From Pseudomonadota bacterium (GTDB taxonomy: Bacteria > Pseudomonadota > Alphaproteobacteria > Rhizobiales > Hyphomicrobiaceae), in assembly GCA_023423275.1 (NCBI GenBank), contig JAFAFW010000020.1:62001-126000 (forward strand): a stretch of 64,000 nt of DNA. The letters are read 5' to 3'. Numbering within the stretch: the stretch's first letter is position 1; the number at the start of each line of letters is the position of its first letter. Positions 8,541 through 17,546 of the stretch are shown here, in pieces. The notes beneath the pieces were generated by a model. It ran no database searches. It was not told where the DNA came from and saw nothing but the letters and a program-made list of their open reading frames with translations. A program made the translations under genes and the position numbers.

Positions 8541-9113
8541 TCTTTTTCAATGACTTAGCTGACGGGGCACGAAGCGCTAGACGCGCTGGGGTTCCAAACA
8601 TGCACGATTATGCGTGCCCAAGACGATGCGCTCGCCCCACTTTGAGAGCCGTCGATTTCTGTGCTTCAGGTTACGATTGCCTGCGCCTTTGAACACCCGG
8701 ACACGGTCGCGAACCACTGCAGGCGAGCCGCTCCTTCCTCTGTAGGGACGTGTGTTTGACTGATTTGGGGAGCGGCGATCATATCGCCGCCAATTGCTGT
8801 TCCTGCAAAGTCCGCAATTAGGATGCGACGAAGTTTTACGAGGGATGCTGCGCGGAGGAACCGGTGTCCGCGGCTGACGCTTTTCGCGGTATCCTTGAGA
8901 TGGATGAGGCCGAACCGTCTGCGGTTCGCGGACAACAGCAAGCGACGTTCCGCACGACGTGATAATCCCATTGAAGGTCAAAGCTGCTTCATGAGCGCGC
9001 GAAAATGGGCGAAGAATGCGGTGGCTCGCGGGTGTCTCACATCGATCGCGGATGTCATCGGCAAGCTGGGGCGGCTCGACCGCTTCGAAACGGCCCAAGG
9101 TGAGGTTTAAGGC
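8541..9113. other. Gene-free stretch between tRNA-Asn and the DUF1523 gene
   Basis: About 570 bases with no coding region I can support. A 101-codon frame on the minus strand (8666-8971) has a somewhat protein-like composition but no recognisable family, no clear ribosome binding site, and is overlapped by arginine-rich shadow frames. A 39-codon frame on plus (8991-9110) ends four bases before the next gene. Position beside a tRNA makes a decayed insertion possible, but no inverted repeats or transposase motifs are visible. Confidence 0.5.
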
Positions 9114-9692
9114 ATGCTTCAAGCCTGGATGTCTTACGGCTACATCATTCTGCTCGCGATTGGCGTGCTCGCCTATCTCCTTTGGCGCAGGGGCGGAGCC
9201 CTTCTGGCCATCGCGTCGGTCGTGGTCGGCATCCCCCTCTGGTTCGCATGGGAGCACGCCCGCCCCACATGGACGACCGGCGTCGTGACCGGAACGGAAG
9301 TGCGCCGCAGCGATCCGGACGCCCGCGGCCATACGAGCGACATCCAATACATTTACATGCGCAACCGATCTGACCGCGGCCTCGAGTTGATCAACGAAGA
9401 TTCCTGGTGGTGGTTGAAGCGCAATAGCGAGCGTGTCTTCAACGACGCCAAGACCGCCGAAGCTCGCAACACGGAGGTGACCTTCCTGTGGAACGGATGG
9501 CGCTCCACTCTTTTCTCGTTCTACCCTAATGTGATTGCCATCGGGCCCGCCGGCTCCTGGCCGCTGTGGTCGATCCGCACCGTGGTCTTCTACGGCCTCT
9601 CCATCTTCCTTTGGCTCGGCTACTTCTACGGCTTCATCAGGTTGTTCCGGTGGAGTGCCTCGGCAGATGCTCCCGCCCCCGATCGCGGGTAG
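9114..9692 (+). CDS. DUF1523 family membrane protein
   Basis: A 192-residue protein with hydrophobic segments near residues 8-50 (LAYLLW, VVVGIPLWF) and near 150-178 (VVFYGLSIFLWLGYFYGFIRLF). Between them is a soluble part holding the family hallmarks TGVVTGTEVRRSD and NGWRSTLFSFYPNVI, as in alphaproteobacterial DUF1523 proteins. The middle part probably faces the periplasm. Function is unknown. Upstream is the gene-poor stretch after the tRNA; downstream is a convergent lactonase gene 224 bases away. Confidence 0.75.
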   Translation: MLQAWMSYGYIILLAIGVLAYLLWRRGGALLAIASVVVGIPLWFAWEHARPTWTTGVVTGTEVRRSDPDARGHTSDIQYIYMRNRSDRGLELINEDSWWWLKRNSERVFNDAKTAEARNTEVTFLWNGWRSTLFSFYPNVIAIGPAGSWPLWSIRTVVFYGLSIFLWLGYFYGFIRLFRWSASADAPAPDRG

Positions 9693-9916
9693 GCGCGCAC
9701 GCCACCACAGACAACATGATCTAAATCGGCGAGCGCGGCCCTGGTCATAATCGACTACGTCGAACACGCTCCCACGACGGAAAACCAGCCCGTATGCCCT
9801 CGGAACAACGGCAGCTCGTCGATGAAAAGCCACTGCTGATCCGTCGCGGCCAGCATCATTAAGCACTTCCACACGCGCAGCAGTTGCGGCAGTCACATGT
9901 ACCGCGGTCTTGAGAT

Positions 9917-10831
9917 TCAAAATCCCGAATACATCAACCGTCCAGGCACCGGCATCTCAGCGCGAAGAATTGTTCCGGTTTCGGACTCCGTGATGAACAA
10001 GCTGCGGCGCCCTTCCCCGCCGTAGGCCATGTTCGTCGTGTGGGATCCGTGGCGGGACTGGATGCGCAAAAGAGGCTCTCCGGCCGGGCTGAAAAGCCAA
10101 ATCGCTCCGACGCCGATGTGCGCCACGGCGAGATTGCCGGCCTCATCCATGGCAAGGCCGTCCGGCCCACCGCCACCCGAGAGCTGAATGAACGTTCCGA
10201 CTTTTGCGACGGTCCCATCGCGCATCAGTGGCACGCGCCAAATGGCATTCGCGCGTGTGACGGCGACATAGAGCACGCTTTCACTCGGGTCGAGCACGAT
10301 GCCGTTCGGACTTGGAATGTTGTCGAGCAGACAATCGACCTGGCCATTGGCCCGAACTCTGAAGACACGCCCGCTCGGATCGTGCCAACCCGTGAGCCCC
10401 TGATCCGTGAAGTACATATCCCCATTCGAGGCGAAGACGAGATCGTTCACTGCCTTGAGCCGTTCCAGGCGAACACGCGGCAGAAATGGCGTGATCGTTC
10501 CGGCTTCGGGATCGAGAATCACGATTCCGTTTTTGTAATCGGCGATAAAGATGCGCCCGTCCTTATGAATCTTCAGGCCATTGGGTTCGCCATCGTATTC
10601 CGCGATCAGCGTGAACTCACCCGCCGCATCGATGCGGAACACCCGCCCCCATGGGATATCGACGCAATAGAGCCGACCCTCATGATCGAAAGAAGGACCC
10701 TCCAACAGGGAATGCGCGGGGAGGACACCTGGCTGATGTCGATGCCACTCCGAAGTGGGCTCTGATTTCCTGAATTTATCGGGGAGCCTTGTAAAAACGG
10801 CTGGCTCGACAACAGGCGGTGGCGCAAACAT
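9917..10831 (-). CDS. SMP-30/gluconolactonase family lactonase
   Basis: A 304-residue six-bladed beta-propeller hydrolase of the SMP-30 family. The three metal-binding regions are visible: LLEGPSFDHEG (Glu), AVNDLVFASNGDMYFTD (Asn) and GGPDGLAMDEAGN (Asp). It should hydrolyse a sugar-acid lactone. It lies 15 bases after the TRAP large permease in the same direction, so it is probably the last gene of the TRAP operon. Beside a four-carbon acid kinase and PdxA-like dehydrogenase, a threono- or erythronolactone substrate is plausible but inferred. Confidence 0.85.
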   Translation of the reverse strand: MFAPPPVVEPAVFTRLPDKFRKSEPTSEWHRHQPGVLPAHSLLEGPSFDHEGRLYCVDIPWGRVFRIDAAGEFTLIAEYDGEPNGLKIHKDGRIFIADYKNGIVILDPEAGTITPFLPRVRLERLKAVNDLVFASNGDMYFTDQGLTGWHDPSGRVFRVRANGQVDCLLDNIPSPNGIVLDPSESVLYVAVTRANAIWRVPLMRDGTVAKVGTFIQLSGGGGPDGLAMDEAGNLAVAHIGVGAIWLFSPAGEPLLRIQSRHGSHTTNMAYGGEGRRSLFITESETGTILRAEMPVPGRLMYSGF

Positions 10832-10846
10832 GCGATGGGCTCCGGA

Positions 10847-12145
10847 TTATTTCAGCGCAGCGGGCAACCAGAGGACGATCTCGGGGACCGCGTATAACAG
10901 GAACGAAAACGCCACAATGATGATCGCATAGGGCGCTGACGCCCACGCGATTTCACCCAGCGTTTGGTCCGGCGCGATTGAACTGATCGCGAAGAGATTG
11001 AGCCCCATCGGAGGCGTCAGCGCGCCGAGTTCGATGAAGACCACGAGAATAATCCCAACCCATATCCCGTTGAAGCCAAGTGCCATGAGGCTCGGATACA
11101 GCAACGGCACCGTCAGCAGCATGATCGACAAGCCGTCGATCAACATGCCGATGATAGTGTAAACCACCAGGAGGATGCAGAAAAAGACGAACTGAGAGAC
11201 ATCGAGCGCTGTCATCCATTCCGCCAGTCCCCGTCCGATTCCCGACGAAACGACGGCGAAGTTCAGCACCTGCGCATTGATGGTGATGAACATAATCGTG
11301 GCGCTGGTCAGCACAGTATTACGCAGCGCGATCCAAAGCTTCGACCACGTCAATTCTCGATAGGCCATCGCCAGTATCAGCGCGAGCAGCGACCCAAAGC
11401 CGGACGCTTCGGTTGGCGTTACCACGCCAGCGTACATGCCGCCGATGACAGCGCTGATCAATCCTATAATTGGCAACGAGTCCCGGATCGCCACCCCGAT
11501 CCCGAGGCCCGACGCCGGTTCTCGCTTGGGCGTGAGACTTGGGGTGATCAGAGTACGGACGGCAACGTACAGAGAAAACAGCAGAGCCAATACGATGCCG
11601 GGAACAATACCCGCCATGAACAGGTCGATGACGGATTCCTGGGTCATCGAACCGTAGACGATCAGTGGAATGCTCGGCGGTATGAGAATACCGAGACAGC
11701 CACCGGCCGTCAGTGTACCTAGCGTCAGGTTGTCGGCGTAACCGCGCGAGCGCATTTCCTTGACGGCGACAGTGCCGACGGTCAACGCCGTGGCAACCGA
11801 CGAACCTGCAATCGCCGAGAAGATTGCGCACCCGGCGATGTTCGTCTGAGCAAGCCCACCCGGCACCCGGCTGAATAGCCCGGAGATGCCGGAATAGAAC
11901 CGCCCCGCAATACCGCTCTGCAGGATCAGCTCGCCCATCAGCACGAAAAGCGGAATCGCAACGAGACTGAAATTCGTCGTGGTATTGAAAACGATATCAC
12001 CGAAGGTCGGCCACAGCATCGTTCCGCTTGCCATCGTGACCCCCACGATGCCCACGAAACCCATTGCAGCACCGATAGAAACACCAAACGCCAGGGTCGC
12101 AACCAGCAGGATCCCGTAGATCGTGAGCAGCTCAGTCCACGGCAT
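10847..12145 (-). CDS. TRAP transporter large permease (DctM)
   Basis: A 432-residue integral membrane protein of the DctM family with about 12 transmembrane segments, the usual length. Typical blocks are FSAIAGSSVATALTVG, GGCLGILIPPSIPLIVYG and GALTPPMGLNLFAISS. It is the channel subunit of a sodium-driven importer with the DctQ partner upstream; the two genes overlap by 14 bases. With the binding protein at 12707-13705 it forms a complete tripartite system that probably takes up a C4 sugar acid for the divergent kinase/dehydrogenase pair. Confidence 0.93.
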   Translation of the reverse strand: MPWTELLTIYGILLVATLAFGVSIGAAMGFVGIVGVTMASGTMLWPTFGDIVFNTTTNFSLVAIPLFVLMGELILQSGIAGRFYSGISGLFSRVPGGLAQTNIAGCAIFSAIAGSSVATALTVGTVAVKEMRSRGYADNLTLGTLTAGGCLGILIPPSIPLIVYGSMTQESVIDLFMAGIVPGIVLALLFSLYVAVRTLITPSLTPKREPASGLGIGVAIRDSLPIIGLISAVIGGMYAGVVTPTEASGFGSLLALILAMAYRELTWSKLWIALRNTVLTSATIMFITINAQVLNFAVVSSGIGRGLAEWMTALDVSQFVFFCILLVVYTIIGMLIDGLSIMLLTVPLLYPSLMALGFNGIWVGIILVVFIELGALTPPMGLNLFAISSIAPDQTLGEIAWASAPYAIIIVAFSFLLYAVPEIVLWLPAALK

Positions 12146-12668
12146 TCAGATGTCCCTCTTGAGGGATCTCGCCCCGCCAAAGCCGAATGGCGCATAAAGT
12201 GCCCCACTCGAGGAACGCGATCGCGAGGACGCCGAAGCCGAACGGCATCACCGCCTGCGGGATGACGAGTGGCGTCTCCGATGGTTGCAGCGAGCGGGTT
12301 CCGAAGGAAGCGCTCGCTGCGACGAGATCGAAAGTTGCGTCGGCGAGAACCGCGCAAGTTACGGCGCCGATAATCGCGGCAACCAACTCAATGATTGCCC
12401 GGGGGCGGCCCGGAAGGAGGGAGATGATCCCCTCAACCCGGAGGAAACGTCCTTCGCGCAGAGCTGGGACGAAACACAGCATCGTCGCCGCAGTGAAGAA
12501 GTAACCGGCGTATTCGTCAGCGATCTGGGTGGAGACGCCGAAGAGTGTACGGCCGGCAATCTCAACATTCATCAGCGCAGCCATTGCAACGATCATTGCT
12601 ACGCCGATGACCAGCCCTATCCACTGAACGACATCGAGAACGCGGGATACAATCGGTATGCGATCCAT
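12132..12668 (-). CDS. TRAP transporter small permease (DctQ)
   Basis: A 178-residue protein with four hydrophobic helices and the family's first-helix pattern (VVQWIGLVIGVAMIVAMAALMN, then GVSTQIADEYAGYFF). It partners the large permease, overlapping its start by 14 bases, and begins 38 bases after the binding-protein stop codon. No unusual features. Confidence 0.9.
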   Translation of the reverse strand: MDRIPIVSRVLDVVQWIGLVIGVAMIVAMAALMNVEIAGRTLFGVSTQIADEYAGYFFTAATMLCFVPALREGRFLRVEGIISLLPGRPRAIIELVAAIIGAVTCAVLADATFDLVAASASFGTRSLQPSETPLVIPQAVMPFGFGVLAIAFLEWGTLCAIRLWRGEIPQEGHLNAVD

Positions 12669-12706
12669 GGAGTGTACCCGCCATCCCCGCTAATTTCAGA
12701 CGAGGT

Positions 12707-13705
12707 TCAGCCGCACGCCTTCACTGCGACGGCAAGCATATCCTTGCCCACCGGGCCGACCTTGCCGACCCAGTCATTGGCGATAGGCGCAGTGAGATCG
12801 CGCAGCCGGGTGATTTCCTCTGGCGTGGCGTCCTTCAGGGTCATGCCTTTCTCCGTCAGCGTCTGACGCGCTGACTTGTCCGCCGCGATCAGCTCTGAGC
12901 GATACTTTGGCGCCCATTCCTCGCTCTTGGCGACCAGGATCTTGCGCAAATCCTCTGGGAGAGAACTGAGAGCCGCCTGATTGATCACGATTGCCTGGTG
13001 AGCCAGGGTGAGGTTGATCATGAAGCCGAACTTGGTCACCTCGTTGAACTTCCAGTCCAACGCTGGAACCGCGGCGGTGAATGCTCCGTCGACGACGCCG
13101 CGCTGGAGCGCAGGAATGACCTCAGCGGGGGTGATCGTGATACCCGAGCCGCCGGCCAATCGCATCATCTCGGCCTGTTCGCGGTTCCAGGAGCGAACCT
13201 TGAGATTCTTGAGACCGTCGACGCCATCGACCGGCTTCGCAAGCCATAGCTGCTGTGGAGGCATCACCCACTGCATGATCGACGTTGATTTGAACTTGCT
13301 TTCCAGCACATCGTTGATCGGCTTTTCGATGGACGGCGCGAGGGTGTCATAGAACTTATCCATCGACGTGCAGGAGAAGGGCATCGACAGCGCGTTCAGC
13401 TCCGGCACATCACCGGCCACGAAGCCGAAGGCGACATCGCCCATCTCGACTTGGCGCGAACTGACAACGCGCAATACGTCGGCCGCCTTGTAAGGCAATT
13501 CAGCAGCGGAAAACACGGTGATCTTGAGGCGCCCGTTGGTCGCTGTTTCAACATCCTTCGCAAACGCCCGATGCAGGGTCGTCGGCTTATCGTTGGCCGC
13601 GAAGTACGTGTAGAATTTCCAGGAAACATCAGCGGCACTCGCATCACGAACACCGAGGACCGCCAGCGCACCAGCCGCCAAAATTCCCAATGTTTTCACT
13701 TGCAT
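12707..13705 (-). CDS. TRAP transporter substrate-binding protein (DctP family)
   Basis: A 332-residue periplasmic binding protein. I place the start at ATG 13705, which has a GGGAGGAA ribosome site upstream and opens a normal signal peptide (MQVKTLGILAAGALAVLG ... SAADVSW). The conserved arginine that holds the ligand carboxylate is in NLKVRSWNREQAEM. The segment TPAEVIPALQRGVVDGAF is the family signature. First gene of the TRAP-lactonase operon. A carboxylate ligand follows from the family; threonate/erythronate is inferred from the neighbours. Confidence 0.92.
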   Translation of the reverse strand: MQVKTLGILAAGALAVLGVRDASAADVSWKFYTYFAANDKPTTLHRAFAKDVETATNGRLKITVFSAAELPYKAADVLRVVSSRQVEMGDVAFGFVAGDVPELNALSMPFSCTSMDKFYDTLAPSIEKPINDVLESKFKSTSIMQWVMPPQQLWLAKPVDGVDGLKNLKVRSWNREQAEMMRLAGGSGITITPAEVIPALQRGVVDGAFTAAVPALDWKFNEVTKFGFMINLTLAHQAIVINQAALSSLPEDLRKILVAKSEEWAPKYRSELIAADKSARQTLTEKGMTLKDATPEEITRLRDLTAPIANDWVGKVGPVGKDMLAVAVKACG

Positions 13706-13800
13706 TAGCCTATTCCTCCCGTGGCTCGTCCGTCGTCGATCCATCGATCGTGGCGTCGACTTTTGGCGGGAGTGTCGTTGTCTGATGGTTTCCTGTCAAT

Positions 13801-13838
13801 CGATTTTGCGCGAGTTTGACATTTGATGACCGAGTTTG
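13801..13838. promoter_or_regulatory. Phased repeats in the TRAP/DeoR divergent promoter region
   Basis: The 164-base intergenic region has three near-identical octamers in the same orientation: CGATTTTG (13801), CGAGTTTG (13811) and CGAGTTTG (13831). They are spaced 10 and 20 bases apart, so they face the same side of the helix. They end 32 bases before the DeoR start, and are a candidate operator for that regulator. Confidence 0.45.
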
Positions 13839-13869
13839 GTAGCAATCGCTCATTGGCGAAGGTGGCAAA

Positions 13870-14685
13870 GTGGAACACAGGCCGTTATCGGCGCGCGTCG
13901 GATTGATCCCGGCACAGCGCCACGCAGAAATCCTGCAAATTCTAAAGGCCGACGGTGCCGTGTCGGTGCAGCAGCTCGCCGGGCAGATCGGCGCGTCGGT
14001 TTCAACGATCCGCCGCGATCTCGAAACGCTCGAGCAAGGCGGTTTCCTCGATCGCTCCTTTGGCGGAGCAAGCCTGCGCGCCCGCGCACTCGTTACGCTG
14101 GAAACGGGCCAAGCGGTTGCCGAGCACATTCTGCGCAGCGAGAAGGAGGCGATCGCACGCGCCGCTGCAGCTCTTATCGAGCCTCATCAGGCGATCATCC
14201 TCGATAGCGGTTCGACTGTTATGGAGGTCGCGCGCGAGATCGCTCGCGGTTCGTTGCCTTTGACGGTCATCACAAACGATCTGATGGTCGGGCAGATCCT
14301 GTCCGAATCTCCGCGCATCCGAGTTCTTGTCACGGGCGGTACGGTGCGCCCCGGCTCGTCGACGCTACTTGGCTCTCCAGGTGAAGCGTTGCTTGAAACC
14401 GTTCGCGCTGATTTTGCCTTTGTCGGCGCACATGCCGTGACCGAAGCAGGCATCAGCGAAACCAACCTTGACGTCGTGCGTGTAAAACAGGCCATCTTGC
14501 GCGCATCGAGACGCGCAGTGATCGTTGCCGACCACTCCAAATTCGGCGAGCCTTCGGTCTTCCACGCTGCGAAATTGGAGACCGGATCCGTGATCGTAAC
14601 CGATGAACGCGCAGACCCAGTCATCCTCGATAAGATCCGCGAAGGCGGCGTCGACGTCATCGTGGCACCGCTGGAGGCCATGTGA
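13870..14685 (+). CDS. DeoR/GlpR-family transcriptional regulator
   Basis: A 271-residue DeoR-type repressor starting at GTG 13870 behind AAGGTGG. Residues 15-70 form the N-terminal helix-turn-helix (IPAQRHAEILQIL ... SVSTIRRDLETLE). The rest is a DeoR sensor domain, which usually binds a phosphorylated sugar intermediate (LDSGSTVMEVAREI, TGGTVRPGSSTLLG, VADHSKFG). It overlaps the kinase gene by four bases and is divergent from the TRAP operon, so it probably controls both. The effector may be the phosphorylated acid made by the kinase. Confidence 0.9.
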   Translation: MEHRPLSARVGLIPAQRHAEILQILKADGAVSVQQLAGQIGASVSTIRRDLETLEQGGFLDRSFGGASLRARALVTLETGQAVAEHILRSEKEAIARAAAALIEPHQAIILDSGSTVMEVAREIARGSLPLTVITNDLMVGQILSESPRIRVLVTGGTVRPGSSTLLGSPGEALLETVRADFAFVGAHAVTEAGISETNLDVVRVKQAILRASRRAVIVADHSKFGEPSVFHAAKLETGSVIVTDERADPVILDKIREGGVDVIVAPLEAM

Positions 14686-15815
14686 TCTCAGCGCTCCATC
14701 TCGTCGCCGATGATCTCACCGGAGCCCTCGACTCTGCGGCGGCATTCGCTCGTCCTGCAATGCCTGTCGCTGTGTCATGGGCGCCATCGTCCGGCGTCGC
14801 GGCCAGTTTGTCGGCCTACTCGACCGAGACACGCGATTGCACCGCGGACATAGCGATCTCGCGCACATTGGCTGCGGCGGATATCGCCCGCGAGAGACTG
14901 GATCACCCCCTTCTGTTCAAGAAGCTCGACAGTCTGCTGCGCGGCCACCCCGTGCTTGAGCTCGCGACGTTCGCCGAAAAGATGGGTTGCGACCGCGTCG
15001 TGCTGGCCCCTGCCCATCCCTCTCTTGGCCGTATCACGCGGGAAGGTTGGCAGCACGCAAGAGATCTCCACGGAAGGTTCGGGCGCATTCCAATTGATCT
15101 CGCAGGCGAACTCCAGGCCGTGGGTTTTGAAACACGATGTGGTGACGCAGTCGCGGAAAAGCCGACGATCGTGCTCGCCGACGCGGAGACGGATACCGAT
15201 TTGCAGACACTCGTCGTACGCGAGCGCGATCGAGGCGGCCGAATCTTGTGGTGCGGCAGCGGCGGCCTTGCTCAAGCATTGGCAGGCACATCGCATTGGC
15301 TGCCTGCACCTGCTGGCCGCGTGCTCGCGATCATCGGCACGGACCATCGCGTGACGCACGATCAGATTGAAGCAATAGCTCTACGTGATTCAACAGCAGT
15401 TCTGACCTGGACCGACGGTGACGATCCAGCGACTGTCGCTGACCGGATCAACCACCGCCTAGAAAGCGGAACGATGGCCGTCATCGCTCCCAATCTCGCA
15501 CCCCGCTCCCGATCGGAGGCCACCCGGGCAATAGCGACAATGCTCACTCCCGTGCTGTCGCACGTCGTCAAACCGAACGCCTTGTTCTGCAGCGGAGGAG
15601 AGACATTGCGGACTGTTTGCAATGCGCTCGGTGCCGAGGCGCTGATGTGCGAGGGCTTTGTGTCAGGCGGAGTTCCACTCAGCCGACTTCGCGGTGGTCG
15701 ATGGTCCGGAATCGCTGTCATGTCGAAATCCGGTGCGTTCGGATCATCGAATACCCTTGTCGACGTCCTCATGAGAGGCATGTCCGACGCCGACCTCAGC
15801 ACGATTATCCAATGA
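14682..15815 (+). CDS. Four-carbon acid sugar kinase (DUF1537, OtnK/DtnK type)
   Basis: A 377-residue kinase starting at GTG 14682 in a GTGA overlap with the regulator. The N-terminal domain has the hallmark VADDLTGALDSAAAF and the substrate segment FKKLDSLLRGHPVLE. The C-terminal domain has the nucleotide-binding motifs LFCSGGETLRTVCNALG and VMSKSGAFGSSNTLVDVL. The family phosphorylates C4 acid sugars such as D-threonate, L-threonate or D-erythronate. Pairing with a PdxA-like dehydrogenase seven bases downstream matches the described threonate route to dihydroxyacetone phosphate. The exact stereoisomer cannot be read. Slightly shorter than many members (about 420). Confidence 0.88.
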   Translation: MISALHLVADDLTGALDSAAAFARPAMPVAVSWAPSSGVAASLSAYSTETRDCTADIAISRTLAAADIARERLDHPLLFKKLDSLLRGHPVLELATFAEKMGCDRVVLAPAHPSLGRITREGWQHARDLHGRFGRIPIDLAGELQAVGFETRCGDAVAEKPTIVLADAETDTDLQTLVVRERDRGGRILWCGSGGLAQALAGTSHWLPAPAGRVLAIIGTDHRVTHDQIEAIALRDSTAVLTWTDGDDPATVADRINHRLESGTMAVIAPNLAPRSRSEATRAIATMLTPVLSHVVKPNALFCSGGETLRTVCNALGAEALMCEGFVSGGVPLSRLRGGRWSGIAVMSKSGAFGSSNTLVDVLMRGMSDADLSTIIQ

Positions 15816-15822
15816 GCCATCG

Positions 15823-16857
15823 ATGAACCGAAGAGCACCTCGTCTTTGCATCACAATGGGAGACCCGGCAGGCATTGGCCCCGAAATTGTGCTGAAGGCT
15901 TGCTCGGCTCTCGTGCCGAGAATCCAAGCAGGTGAGTTCACGCTACAGATTGCCGGTTCGGGCACGGTCCTCGACGCTGCCGCCAAGGAGATGCGCCTCA
16001 CGTCGATCAGCCAGTTGTCGGAGCATACCGCCATCCTCGACGTGGGTGCGCCACGCAATCCAATCGCTTTAGGCGAACCGAGCGCTGAAACCGGGCGCAT
16101 CGCTTACGACTGCGTGGAACGTGCTGTCAGAGCCGTCCAGGCTGGCGAGGCGGATGCCATTGTAACGGCGCCATTGAGCAAAGAGGCCCTGCACCTCGCG
16201 GGCAAAGCATATCCCGGGCACACCGAGCTTCTCACCCATCTGACTGAGGGAAGCGGTGCGGTGATGATGCTGGCCCACGGTTCGTTCCGCGTCAGCCATT
16301 TGACGACGCATATCCCGCTCGAAGACGTACCCGCGCGATTAACGCCGGAGCGGCTCCATCGTGTCATCGATCTCACGCAAGAGGCTCTGCAGCGCCTGGG
16401 TATTTCGGCCCCACGTATCGCGGTTGCTGCACTCAATCCGCATGCCGGAGAAGGCGGCATCCTGGGGCGCCAGGATATCGAGGTGACGGCACCTCTCACA
16501 GCCGACTATCGTTCAAAGGGGATGACGGTCGACGGACCCGTACCCGGCGACACTGTTTTCGTAAAGATGCGTGGCGGCAGCTACGATGCTGTGATTGCGA
16601 TGTACCATGACCAGGGACATATCCCGGTCAAGCTGCTCGGCTTTTCGGTCGACCCTGCCACAGGACGATGGAATGCGATCAGCGGCGTAAACATTACGCT
16701 CGGGCTCTCGATCGTCCGCACGTCCGTCGATCATGGCACCGCATTCGACATCGCGGGCCACGGCATCGCGAGCGAGACAAGCCTCATCGAAGCGATCGAA
16801 TATGCAGCGGTCCTCGCGAACAATCAGGTTATCTCAATGGAGACCACCGCCTCATAA
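15823..16857 (+). CDS. pdxA: PdxA-family 4-phospho-acid dehydrogenase (PdxA2 type)
   Basis: A 344-residue member of the 4-hydroxythreonine-4-phosphate dehydrogenase family. Landmarks are ITMGDPAGIGPEI at the N-terminus, YPGHTELLTH, the metal/substrate histidine segment ALNPHAGEGGILG and MYHDQGHIPVKLL. True PdxA acts in vitamin B6 synthesis. The setting here (kinase, TRAP, lactonase) points to the catabolic PdxA2 subgroup, which oxidises and decarboxylates 4-phospho-threonate or erythronate to dihydroxyacetone phosphate and CO2. The subgroup is inferred from context. Confidence 0.88.
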   Translation: MNRRAPRLCITMGDPAGIGPEIVLKACSALVPRIQAGEFTLQIAGSGTVLDAAAKEMRLTSISQLSEHTAILDVGAPRNPIALGEPSAETGRIAYDCVERAVRAVQAGEADAIVTAPLSKEALHLAGKAYPGHTELLTHLTEGSGAVMMLAHGSFRVSHLTTHIPLEDVPARLTPERLHRVIDLTQEALQRLGISAPRIAVAALNPHAGEGGILGRQDIEVTAPLTADYRSKGMTVDGPVPGDTVFVKMRGGSYDAVIAMYHDQGHIPVKLLGFSVDPATGRWNAISGVNITLGLSIVRTSVDHGTAFDIAGHGIASETSLIEAIEYAAVLANNQVISMETTAS

Positions 16858-16993
16858 ATCTCCTACTCTTGAACCGCGCAGCACTCAGCAATGTGGGTCA
16901 TCCAACGAGGCATCGCTTGCAAAATCTCACGGCCTCTTCACAGGTCGAGGTCGAAGCGATGCAGCATCGGCCAGTTCAAGGAGTGGCCTTTCC

Positions 16994-17530
16994 TCACGAA
17001 GCAGCGCCGGATAACGGCTCTGCTGGAAGCGTGTGATAGGCTCCCTTCAAGTAGATCAGAGACTGAGCGTAACTGGTGGAGCAGCCCGATACCACGCGCG
17101 CAATGAAGATCGTGTGCGTGGCCACCTCCTTGTGCTCGATCAGCTCGCAATCGAACGCCGCCAGCGCACCGTCCAGAACCGGCGCGCCAGTGCTCAGTGA
17201 GCCCCAGTGGCTCTCCGCAAATCGGTCTTCGCCTCTGAGACCACTCTGGCCCGAAAACCGAACCGCGATATCACGCTGATTGGCCGCCAGAACATTAACG
17301 ACAAACGCACGTTCGGAAACAATCAGATCGTGCGCCGCGGACTTGCGGTTGACGCACGCGAGCACCGTTGGCGGCGAATCCGACAGCGAACACACGGCTG
17401 TCGCCGTCAGGCCACGCCGCCCGCCCGGACGCCCGCATGTCACGACGGTCACCGCGCCGGCAACGTGACGCATCAGGCCCTTGAACTGCGCGGCTCCGAT
17501 TCCGGGCGCCGCATCCGATTCAGTCATCAT
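16994..17530 (-). CDS. Flavin reductase family protein (monooxygenase reductase component)
   Basis: A 178-residue FMN-binding split-barrel reductase. The start at 17530 (ATGATG) sits behind GAGGAGGAGG. Family features are MRHVAGAVTVVTC, GLTATAVCSLSDSPPTVLACVNR and FVVNVLAANQRDIAVRF. It should make FMNH2 from NAD(P)H for a partner oxygenase. The luciferase-like monooxygenase two genes upstream in the same operon is the obvious partner, giving a two-component monooxygenase. Last gene of the ten-gene minus operon. Confidence 0.88.
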   Translation of the reverse strand: MMTESDAAPGIGAAQFKGLMRHVAGAVTVVTCGRPGGRRGLTATAVCSLSDSPPTVLACVNRKSAAHDLIVSERAFVVNVLAANQRDIAVRFSGQSGLRGEDRFAESHWGSLSTGAPVLDGALAAFDCELIEHKEVATHTIFIARVVSGCSTSYAQSLIYLKGAYHTLPAEPLSGAAS

Positions 17531-17546
17531 GTGCGTCGCCTCCTCC

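Noticed and set aside
8577..9920. 447-codon minus-strand frame covering DUF1523 and the region after the tRNA
   Set aside because: The composition is shadow-like, and it is antisense to a gene with recognisable DUF1523 motifs.
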